Assembly (NCBI GenBank): GCA_023416315.1
Contig: JAEZIA010000229.1
Span: 1-6,200 of the forward strand
Source: Actinomycetes bacterium
Lineage (GTDB): Bacteria > Actinomycetota > Actinomycetes > Mycobacteriales > Mycobacteriaceae
Reading direction: 5' to 3'
DNA: 6,200 nucleotides
Shown: positions 1 to 5,314 of the stretch, piece by piece
Position numbering within the stretch: the first letter of the stretch is position 1
How the letters are laid out: each line of letters opens with the position of its first letter
The notes under the pieces: generated by a model
Database searches by the model: none
What the model saw: the letters and a program-made list of their open reading frames with translations, nothing else
What the model was told of the DNA's origin: nothing
Made by a program: the position numbers and the translations under genes

Positions 1-31
1 CCGAGTTTTCACAGCGGCTGCGCTCTGACAG

Positions 32-670
32 CTAAGGAATATCGATTACACCGTAGCGTTCGGCGAACGGCGTCATCAATCGGGCCAGGTCTAAGGCCAC
101 ATCGTGGTCGGCTTCGGGCGGCATCGAGACGTAACTCATCGCCAGCCGCACGATCGCCCGGGCCAGCACCCCGGAGTCCTCCTCGCTGGCGCTGACCCAG
201 CTGTTCATGAAGGCCTCGGTGAGCTTGGCCGACGCCCGGGTGATGATCGGCGCGCTGTCGGTGGTGATCATCTGCAGCAGGTCGGGTTTCGCGACGCCGG
301 TCAGCAACGAGATGACGAGCGGGTCGGCGGCCGACTCGGTGAAGAACAGCCGGAAACCCTCGGTGAAGGCGGCCAGCACGTTGCCGACATTGGAGGAGAT
401 CGCGTCGCCGATCGCGTCCACCAGGCGGTCGGCCAGACGCAGCGCGTAACCCTGGGCCAGGCCTTGGCGGGAGCCGAACTCGTTGTAGATGGTCTGGCGG
501 CTGACGCCGGCGGTGCGCGCGACGTCGGACAGCGTGATCGCCGACCAGTCCTTGGTCAGCAGCTCCTCGCGCATCGCGTCGAGCACCGAGTCGCGCAGCA
601 GCGCACGGGAAGCCTCGGGATAGGGCACCCGGGGACTCTTCACATGCGCGAGACTAGCTGCAGCCCTCAT
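32..670 (-). CDS. TetR-family transcriptional regulator, likely repressor of the alk operon
   Basis: The product is 212 residues, a normal TetR length. The N-terminal DNA-binding domain has a helix-turn-helix at about residues 45-71 (ITLSDVARTAGVSRQTIYNEF, with the usual TIYNEFGSR end of the recognition helix). The rest is an alpha-helical ligand-binding and dimerisation domain. The reading frame stays open upstream to 871, and ATGs also exist at 706 and 694. The ATG at 670 is chosen because only it follows a strong Shine-Dalgarno run, GGAGGAGGAG with 7 nt spacing. The gene follows rubB by 50 nt on the same strand, the usual place for the TetR gene of actinobacterial alkB operons (AlkX/AlkU type). 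Inference: it binds the inverted repeat(s) before alkB and is released by an alkane-derived or fatty-acid ligand. TetR identity is certain; target and ligand are not shown by the sequence. Confidence 0.93.
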   Translation of the reverse strand: MRAAASLAHVKSPRVPYPEASRALLRDSVLDAMREELLTKDWSAITLSDVARTAGVSRQTIYNEFGSRQGLAQGYALRLADRLVDAIGDAISSNVGNVLAAFTEGFRLFFTESAADPLVISLLTGVAKPDLLQMITTDSAPIITRASAKLTEAFMNSWVSASEEDSGVLARAIVRLAMSYVSMPPEADHDVALDLARLMTPFAERYGVIDIP

Positions 671-677
671 TGCCTCG

Positions 678-687
678 CTCCTCCTCC
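678..687 (-). promoter_or_regulatory. Strong Shine-Dalgarno sequence that fixes the tetR start
   Basis: On the minus strand the run GGAGGAGGAG ends 7 nt before the ATG at 670. The in-frame ATGs at 694 and 706 have no comparable purine-rich sequence in front of them. This gives the regulator its own ribosome binding site, unlike rubA and rubB, which begin inside the preceding gene. Confidence 0.75.
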
Positions 688-702
688 GCCGCATTCGCGG
701 CG
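687..702 (-). other. Small GC-rich stem-loop in the rubB-tetR gap
   Basis: The minus strand reads CGCCGC, a GAAT loop, then GCGGCG, giving a 6-bp GC-only stem with a 4-nt loop. It lies in the 50-nt gap between rubB and tetR, directly against the tetR Shine-Dalgarno run (the last stem base is the first G of that run). There is no T-tract, so it is not a standard terminator. It could affect mRNA processing or tetR translation, or be chance in GC-rich DNA. Confidence 0.35.
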
Positions 703-720
703 TCATCGGCCGACTCGGCG

Positions 721-903
721 CTACGGCCTGGCGACCTCCACCATCTCGAAGTCGGACTTGGCCGCGCCGCAGTCCGGGCAGCTCCAGTCCTCGGGGATGT
801 CGTCCCACCGGGTGCCCGGCGCGATGCCGTCTTCCGGCCACCCTTTGGCCTCGTCGTAGGTAAAGCCGCACTGCACACAGATGAAGAGCTTGTAGTCGGT
901 CAT
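721..903 (-). CDS. rubB: Rubredoxin, AlkG2-type (second rubredoxin of the operon)
   Basis: This is a 60-residue soluble one-iron electron carrier of normal length. The four iron-binding cysteines form two CxxC motifs, CVQC at residues 9-12 and CPDC at 42-45. Between them is the usual aromatic and acidic core (Y16, GIAPGTRWDDIPEDW). After the second motif the spacing is CG-AAKSD-F, the ordinary rubredoxin spacing. Published work on alkane rubredoxins places proteins of this kind in the AlkG2 group, which can donate electrons to AlkB. The ATG at 903 overlaps the rubA stop as ATGA, and GGAG lies 8 nt upstream. The frame is open to 963, but that extension lies inside rubA and is not rubredoxin sequence. 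Expected role: reduced by an NAD(P)H-dependent rubredoxin reductase encoded elsewhere, then passes electrons to the AlkB di-iron centre. Confidence 0.95.
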   Translation of the reverse strand: MTDYKLFICVQCGFTYDEAKGWPEDGIAPGTRWDDIPEDWSCPDCGAAKSDFEMVEVARP

Positions 904-1073
904 GTCGTCGTCTCCAAGGCGTCGAAGTCCACTTTTTCTCGCACTCCGCAGTCCGGGCAGCACCAGTCGTCGGGCACGTCAGCCCACGCGGTTCCAGGCG
1001 GAAAGCCCTCCCGCGCAGCGCCTTTGGTCTCGTCGTATACGTAGTCGCACACCGGACACTGATAGGCGCTCAT
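900..1073 (-). CDS. rubA: Rubredoxin, AlkG1-type (first rubredoxin of the operon)
   Basis: The product is 57 residues, starting MSAYQCPVCDYVYDE. Iron ligands are CPVC at residues 6-9 and CPDC at 39-42. After the second motif the sequence is CG-VREKVD-F, one residue longer than in the neighbouring rubredoxin, with an arginine in the added stretch. An inserted positively charged residue here is the reported hallmark of AlkG1-type rubredoxins, which failed to replace AlkG in complementation tests. So this protein may not be the direct AlkB donor, or may need a specific partner. Its ATG overlaps the alkB TGA as ATGA, and GGAG lies 7 nt upstream within the alkB 3' end, which implies translational coupling. 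Its TGA in turn overlaps the rubB ATG. No longer start fits. Confidence 0.94.
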   Translation of the reverse strand: MSAYQCPVCDYVYDETKGAAREGFPPGTAWADVPDDWCCPDCGVREKVDFDALETTT

Positions 1074-2308
1074 GCGGAGGCTCCATAGCGGGCCAGGATC
1101 TTCTCCCGACGGCGCGGGTCGATGTTCACGCGGGTGATGTCACCGTCGTAGTGCTCGAGCACCCGGTGGTCCATCATCCTCCGCCACACCCACGGGAAGT
1201 ACGTCACACCAATCAAAGTCGCGTAGCCACTGGGCAATTCGGGCGCATCCGACATACTGCGCAGCGTCTGATAGCGCCGGGTCGGGTTCGCATGGTGGTC
1301 ACTGTGCCGCTGCAGGTGGTACAGGAACAGGTTGGTCACCAGGTGATCGGAGTTCCAGCTGTGTCGCGGCGCGCAGCGCTCGTAGCGGCCGCTGGCGGTC
1401 TTCTGGCGCAGCAGTCCGTAGTGCTCCAGATAGTTCACCGCCTCCAGCATCGAGAACCCGAACACCGCCTGGATGATCACGAACGGAATCAGCGCCGGGC
1501 CGAACACCGCGATGAGCACCCCCCACAGGACCACCGACATCAGCCAGGCGTTGAGCACGTCATTGCCGAGCCAGGTGCGCGGATCCCACGGACTGCGGCC
1601 GAGCCGGCGGATGCGCGCGGCTTCGAGCTTGAGCGCCGAGCGCGCACTGCCGAACACGCTGCGCGGCAAGAACTCCCAGAACGTCTCGCCGAACCGCGCC
1701 GATGCCGGGTCCTCCGGCGTGGCGACCCGCACGTGGTGACCACGGTTGTGCTCGATGTAGAAGTGCCCGTAGAAGGTCTGGGCCAGCGTGATCTTGGACA
1801 GCCAGCGTTCCAGCGAATCCTTCTTGTGCCCGAGTTCGTGGGCGGTGTTGATGCCGGTACCGCCGAGCACACCCACCGACAGCGCCAAGCCGATCTTGGC
1901 GAACCAGCCCAGCGAGCCCTCATAGCCCAGCCAGCTCAGGTTCGACGCGGTGAACATGTAGGCGCCAAAGATCACGCTGACGAACTGGAACGGGATGAAC
2001 GCATAGGTGCAGTACCGGTAGTACTTGTCGTTCTCCAGGTACTCCATCACCTCGTCGGGCGGGTTTTGCCCGTCGCGTCCGAACCTCAGGTCCAGCGCAG
2101 GCAGCAGCACATAGATCAGGAGCGGTCCAACCCAGAAGAAGACCTGCGAGGCCGCGGTCCAGCCGAGCTGGTTGAGGCCCCAGATAACCGGTAGCACCAG
2201 GAACAGCGCGGGCGGCGCGATCAGGCCCATCAGCCACAGGTAGCGCTTCTTGTCCCGCCACTGCGCCGACGGCGCGGGCGCCGCGGCGGTGTCCAGTTGA
2301 GACGTCAC
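1070..2308 (-). CDS. alkB: Alkane 1-monooxygenase (membrane di-iron alkane hydroxylase)
   Basis: The 412-residue integral membrane enzyme hydroxylates the terminal carbon of n-alkanes to 1-alkanols, using O2 and electrons from rubredoxin. All AlkB histidine motifs are present: HELGH at 157-161, EHNRGHH at 186-192 followed by VATPEDPASAR, NYLEHYGL at 292-299, and LQRHSDHH at 332-339, with SWNSDH at 317-322. Hydrophobic segments lie near 25-45, 56-71, 102-122, 134-152, 253-270 and 272-291, fitting the six-helix fold with the iron site on the cytoplasmic face. The start is GTG at 2308, with GGGAGG 8 nt upstream. The gene heads an operon with two rubredoxins and a TetR gene. Actinobacterial AlkBs of this kind usually act on medium-chain alkanes of roughly C10-C16; the exact range cannot be read from the sequence. 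Nothing is truncated, and identification is very secure. Confidence 0.98.
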   Translation of the reverse strand: MTSQLDTAAAPAPSAQWRDKKRYLWLMGLIAPPALFLVLPVIWGLNQLGWTAASQVFFWVGPLLIYVLLPALDLRFGRDGQNPPDEVMEYLENDKYYRYCTYAFIPFQFVSVIFGAYMFTASNLSWLGYEGSLGWFAKIGLALSVGVLGGTGINTAHELGHKKDSLERWLSKITLAQTFYGHFYIEHNRGHHVRVATPEDPASARFGETFWEFLPRSVFGSARSALKLEAARIRRLGRSPWDPRTWLGNDVLNAWLMSVVLWGVLIAVFGPALIPFVIIQAVFGFSMLEAVNYLEHYGLLRQKTASGRYERCAPRHSWNSDHLVTNLFLYHLQRHSDHHANPTRRYQTLRSMSDAPELPSGYATLIGVTYFPWVWRRMMDHRVLEHYDGDITRVNIDPRRREKILARYGASA

Positions 2309-2316
2309 GACAGATA

Positions 2317-2322
2317 CCTCCC
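2317..2322 (-). promoter_or_regulatory. Shine-Dalgarno sequence of alkB, supporting the GTG start
   Basis: GGGAGG on the minus strand lies 8 nt before the GTG at 2308. This spacing supports GTG as the true start. Its first G is also the last base of the downstream arm of the inverted repeat at 2322-2342, so anything that occupies that repeat would sit next to the ribosome binding site. Confidence 0.75.
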
Positions 2323-2342
2323 AAGTCAGGTTCGATGACTTG
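2322..2342. repeat. Perfect 7-bp inverted repeat between the alkB -10 and Shine-Dalgarno
   Basis: The plus strand reads CAAGTCA, 7 nt (GGTTCGA), TGACTTG. The arms are exact reverse complements. The repeat covers the predicted transcription start and the 5' leader of alkB. If transcription starts near 2336, the RNA would contain only about one arm, so the repeat is more likely a DNA operator than an RNA hairpin. Its 7-nt spacer equals that of the repeat at 2354-2380, and the two centres are 35 bp apart. The half-site sequences differ, so two different regulators are also possible. Confidence 0.55.
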
Positions 2343-2371
2343 ACTATAGAAGGAGATTTGTCTGGCGTCTA
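2343..2371 (-). promoter_or_regulatory. Putative alkB operon promoter
   Basis: On the minus strand TATAGT (2348-2343) is a good -10 match for the main mycobacterial sigma factor. Seventeen bases upstream, TAGACG (2371-2366) matches the TTGACA -35 at four of six positions. This predicts a start near 2336 and a leader of about 28 nt containing the GGGAGG site. The -35 lies in the centre of the inverted repeat at 2354-2380, so a bound repressor would block RNA polymerase. The promoter is inferred from sequence only. Confidence 0.55.
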
Positions 2372-2380
2372 GACAAATCT
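2354..2380. repeat. Perfect 10-bp inverted repeat, probable TetR operator of the alk operon
   Basis: The plus strand reads AGATTTGTCT, 7 nt (GGCGTCT), AGACAAATCT. The two 10-nt arms are exact reverse complements in a short, locally AT-rich stretch within GC-rich DNA. The repeat contains the predicted -35 of alkB and ends inside the stop codon of the upstream permease (2381-2379). Size and position suit a TetR dimer site, and the operon encodes a TetR protein. The same repeat could form a 10-bp RNA stem at the end of the permease transcript, but no T-run follows on the minus strand, which favours an operator. Confidence 0.7.
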
Positions 2381-3872
2381 ATGTTGTTTGTAAATCGGCC
2401 GCCTCCCGGCGTCCGAGCACCGAATGCGACCGGCTGTAGAGCAGGTAGAACACCACGCCGATGACCATCCACACGCCGAACCGGATCCAGGTCAGCCCGG
2501 TGAGGTTCAGCATCAACCAACTGCAGGCCACGATCGAAAGAATGGGCAGCACCGGAACCAGCGGCGCCCGGAAGCCGCGTTCCAGGTCCGGCCGGGTGCG
2601 CCGCAGGATGATCACCCCCGCCGAGACGAGGATGAACGCGAACAGCGTTCCGACGTTGACCATCTCCTCGAGCTTGTCGATCGGGAAAACGGTGGCCGCG
2701 ACGGCGGTGAGCAGACCCACCAGCACGGTGATCCGCACCGGCGTCCCGCGATTGCCGGTCTTGGCGAGCCCGCGCGGCAGCAGTCCGTCACGCGCCATCG
2801 CGAACAAGACCCGCGACAAGCCGAGCACCAGCACCATCACCACGGTGGTCAGACCGGCCAGCGCACCGATCGAGATGACCTTGGCTGCCCAGTCCACCCC
2901 ATTGAGGGAGAACGCGGTGGCAAGGTTGGCGTGGCCGTCCTCGGCCTTGTCGCGCAGATCGCTGTAGCGGACCATGCCCGAGAGCACCACCGAGACCGAC
3001 ACGTAGAGCACGGTGACGATGGCCAGCGACGCGAGAATCCCCCGCGCGACATCGCGCTGCGGGTTCTTGGTCTCCTCGGCCGTCGTGGCGACCACGTCGA
3101 AACCGATGAACGCGAAGAACACGATCGAGGCCCCGGCCAGCACGCCGTACAGGCCGTAATGGCTGCTTTCCGCACCGGTCAGCAGCGAGAACACCGACTG
3201 GTTGATGCCGGTCCCCGACGACCCCTTGCCGGTTTCCGAGGGCGGGACGAACGGCGAGAAGTTCGCCGCCTTGATGTAGAACGCGCCGACAATCACGACC
3301 AGAACCACGACCGCGACCTTGATCGCGGTGATCACCGCGGAGACATTCGCCGACAGCTTCGTGCCCAGCGCCAACAGGGTGGTCACGACCGCAACGATCA
3401 GCAGCGCTCCCCAGTCGAAGTTCAGCGGCCCGATCTCGGCGACTCCGCCGGAGAAGCCGAAGACGGTGCCCAGGTAACTCGACCACCCCTTGGCCACCAC
3501 CGCAGCACCGACGGCGAACTCCAGGATCAGGTCCCAGCCGATGATCCAGGCGACGAACTCACCGAACGTCGCATAGGAGAAGGTGTACGCACTGCCGGCG
3601 ACCGGAAGCATCGAGGCGAACTCGGCGTAGCACAACGCGGCCAGACCACAGGTCACGGCAGCGAGCACGAACGACACCGAAATCGCAGGCCCGGTGATGT
3701 TGCCGAATGTCGAGGCGGTGACGGTGAAGATGCCTGCCCCGACGACAACCGAGACGCCGAAGACCGTCAGATCCCACCACGTCAGATTCTTGCGGAGCCG
3801 GGTGCCTGGTTCGTCGGTGTCGAGGATGGACTGCTCCACCGACTTGGTCCGCCGCTTCGAGGTCATGTGCAT
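2379..3872 (-). CDS. Amino-acid permease, cationic amino-acid transporter (CAT) branch of the APC superfamily
   Basis: The 497-residue polytopic membrane protein has about 12 hydrophobic segments. Residues 30-55 contain the TM1 signature with VGAGIF (44-49), the substrate-binding kink of APC transporters. IGFDVVATTAEETKNPQRD at 256-274 is the CAT-family signature; the proline often found shortly after it is alanine here (RDVARGI). FAMARDGLLP at 357-366 is another conserved APC loop. The protein probably imports amino acids, perhaps cationic ones, by proton coupling; the substrate is not certain. The start could be ATG 3872 (MHMTSK) or ATG 3866 (MTSK). Neither has a good Shine-Dalgarno sequence, and 3872 is given because it follows a possible leaderless promoter. 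The gene lies 70 nt upstream of alkB on the same strand, and its stop falls inside the alkB operator-like repeat. No metabolic link to alkane oxidation is evident. Confidence 0.92.
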   Translation of the reverse strand: MHMTSKRRTKSVEQSILDTDEPGTRLRKNLTWWDLTVFGVSVVVGAGIFTVTASTFGNITGPAISVSFVLAAVTCGLAALCYAEFASMLPVAGSAYTFSYATFGEFVAWIIGWDLILEFAVGAAVVAKGWSSYLGTVFGFSGGVAEIGPLNFDWGALLIVAVVTTLLALGTKLSANVSAVITAIKVAVVVLVVIVGAFYIKAANFSPFVPPSETGKGSSGTGINQSVFSLLTGAESSHYGLYGVLAGASIVFFAFIGFDVVATTAEETKNPQRDVARGILASLAIVTVLYVSVSVVLSGMVRYSDLRDKAEDGHANLATAFSLNGVDWAAKVISIGALAGLTTVVMVLVLGLSRVLFAMARDGLLPRGLAKTGNRGTPVRITVLVGLLTAVAATVFPIDKLEEMVNVGTLFAFILVSAGVIILRRTRPDLERGFRAPLVPVLPILSIVACSWLMLNLTGLTWIRFGVWMVIGVVFYLLYSRSHSVLGRREAADLQTT

Positions 3873-3925
3873 GATTCTCTGTACCCCGGTTAGCCGGCGT
3901 TTGTAGCGGGTACGAACGAATCGTG
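3870..3925. promoter_or_regulatory. Divergent promoter/operator region with mirrored start sequences
   Basis: The 50-bp gap between the permease and FAD genes must carry both divergent promoters. Read outward, the FAD side is GGGTAC-GAAC-GAATC-GTG (start 3923) and the permease side is GGGTAC-AGA-GAATC-ATG (start 3872). The two ends thus form an imperfect inverted repeat reaching into the start codons. Between them CCGGTTAGCCGG (3886-3897) is nearly palindromic, with 10 of 12 bases symmetrical. TACGAA and TACAGA lie 6 and 5 nt before their start codons, where the -10 of a leaderless mycobacterial transcript would be. Neither has the final T of the TANNNT consensus, and no convincing -35 or Shine-Dalgarno is visible. 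Confidence 0.45.
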
Positions 3926-5314
3926 GGCACTCCCCCGAAGCATCGTCATGCCGTCGTTATCGGGGCCAGCATCGCAGGATTGTCTGCTGCCCGCGTGCTC
4001 TCCGAGCACTATGAGAAGGTCACCGTCTACGAGCGAGACAGCCTGCCCGACGGGCCGGCTCACCGCGGCGCGGTGCCCCAGGACCGACACGTGCACATCC
4101 TGATGGCCCGTGGTGCGAACGAGTTCGAGGCGTTGTACCCCGGAGTGCTCGACGACATGGTCGCCGCCGGGGTGGCGAAACTCGACAACCGGCCCGACTG
4201 CATCCACTTCGGCGCCGCCGGGCACGTGCTGGGCACCGCGCACACCTTGCGGCGCGAGTTCACCGCATACGTACCGAGTCGCAAACAACTCGAGTGGCAG
4301 ATCCGTCGGCGCACCGCCGCCCTGCCAGGGGTGCAGATCGTACGGCGCGACGTCAACGCGCCACGATTCGACGGTGAACGCCAGGCTGTTACCGGCGTGG
4401 TGCTTGCCGCGGCGGGCGGCGACGAATTCGTGGCCGCCGCCCTTGTCGTCGACGCCTCAGGCCGGGGCACCCGGCTGCCCGCCTGGCTCGAGGAGTGGGG
4501 CTTCGCCCGCCCACCAGAGCAGACCGTCGATGTCGGAATCGGTTATGCCACACAGCAGTTGCGGATTCCTGACGGCCTGATCGCCGAAAAGGTCGTCGTG
4601 GCGGGGGCCTCACGCAACCAGCAGGCCGGGCTCGGCATGCTGTTCTACGAGGACCACACCTGGGGACTGACCACCTTCACCGTCAACCACGCCGACGTGC
4701 CGCAGACGCTGGCCGAGATACGCGAGATCGCCGACGATGTGCTGCCCGCACCGCTGGCCGCTGCGATCCGCCAGGCGGAGCCGTTGGGCGACATCGCCTT
4801 TCATCGCTACCCGGTGAGCCGGTGGCGCCGGTACGACAAACTCGACCGCTTCCCCGCAGGCATCATCCCGTTCGGAGATGCAGTCGCGAGTTTCAACCCG
4901 ACCTACGGACAGGGCATGACGATGGCCGCGCTGCAGGCCGGGCATCTGCGACGGCTGTTGGCGTCGGGCACCCACCACCTCGCCTACGATCTCGGCCGTG
5001 CCACCGCCAAGTCGACCTATCCGGTGTGGACGATGAACGCGATCGGCGACCTGACGCTGCACGGCGCCGACGGCCCGGCGCCGTGGTGGTACCGGCCGGT
5101 AGGCGCGCTGTTCGACCAGTTCCTCGGCGCGGCGGAAACGGACCCCGTTCTGGCGGAATGGTTTCTGCGGCGCTTCAGCTTGCTGGACAGCCTCTACATG
5201 GTGCCGCCGCCCGCACTCGTCGGGCGCACGATCCGGCACAACATGGGGCTGTGGTGGGCGCAGCGACGGACTAGCGCGCCAGCGCCCGGTCCAGATCCGG
5301 TTCCAGGTAGATGA
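3923..5314 (+). CDS. FAD-dependent oxidoreductase/monooxygenase-like protein of unknown substrate (Rv3254-type)
   Basis: The 463-residue protein has the fold signatures of group A flavoprotein monooxygenases and geranylgeranyl-reductase-like enzymes. VVIGASIAGLSAARVL (residues 11-26) is the N-terminal dinucleotide-binding motif, with VYERD at 35-39 supplying the acidic ribose ligand (E37). DASGRGTRLPAWL (177-189) is the second FAD-contacting segment. GDAVASFNPTYGQGM (318-332) is the GD motif that binds the flavin pyrophosphate and ribityl chain. The substrate-binding middle and the C-terminus are not recognisable to me, so no reaction is assigned. There is no membrane segment. The start is GTG 3923, eight residues before the first beta strand; it lacks a clear Shine-Dalgarno and may be leaderless. 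The last 44 bp overlap the convergent CDF gene and encode a proline-rich tail (APAPGPDPVPGR). Co-location with alkB appears conserved in mycobacteria, but the gene is divergent and may be unrelated to alkane use. Confidence 0.88.
   Translation: MGTPPKHRHAVVIGASIAGLSAARVLSEHYEKVTVYERDSLPDGPAHRGAVPQDRHVHILMARGANEFEALYPGVLDDMVAAGVAKLDNRPDCIHFGAAGHVLGTAHTLRREFTAYVPSRKQLEWQIRRRTAALPGVQIVRRDVNAPRFDGERQAVTGVVLAAAGGDEFVAAALVVDASGRGTRLPAWLEEWGFARPPEQTVDVGIGYATQQLRIPDGLIAEKVVVAGASRNQQAGLGMLFYEDHTWGLTTFTVNHADVPQTLAEIREIADDVLPAPLAAAIRQAEPLGDIAFHRYPVSRWRRYDKLDRFPAGIIPFGDAVASFNPTYGQGMTMAALQAGHLRRLLASGTHHLAYDLGRATAKSTYPVWTMNAIGDLTLHGADGPAPWWYRPVGALFDQFLGAAETDPVLAEWFLRRFSLLDSLYMVPPPALVGRTIRHNMGLWWAQRRTSAPAPGPDPVPGR

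Noticed and set aside
671..871. N-terminal extension of the TetR frame up to 871 or 706
   Set aside because: The extension runs through rubB, gives an arginine-rich non-domain sequence, and only the ATG at 670 has a Shine-Dalgarno sequence.
902..2194. 430-codon open frame on the plus strand, antisense to alkB
   Set aside because: It lies opposite the unmistakable alkB gene, its translation is rich in R, H, Q and E with no recognisable domain, and long antisense frames are expected in GC-rich DNA with biased third positions.
2309..2378. A riboswitch or small RNA in the permease-alkB gap
   Set aside because: The predicted alkB leader is only about 28 nt and the gap is filled by dyads and promoter elements; no known riboswitch fold fits.
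721..3872. A defence, mobile or otherwise novel gene system in the minus-strand block
   Set aside because: Every gene belongs to a known family in a familiar mycobacterial order. There are no transposase, integrase, direct-repeat array or terminal inverted repeats of an insertion element.
2424..3893. 489-codon open frame on the plus strand, antisense to the permease
   Set aside because: Low-complexity, highly charged translation (runs of H, R, D, G), opposite a clear transporter gene; a codon-bias shadow.
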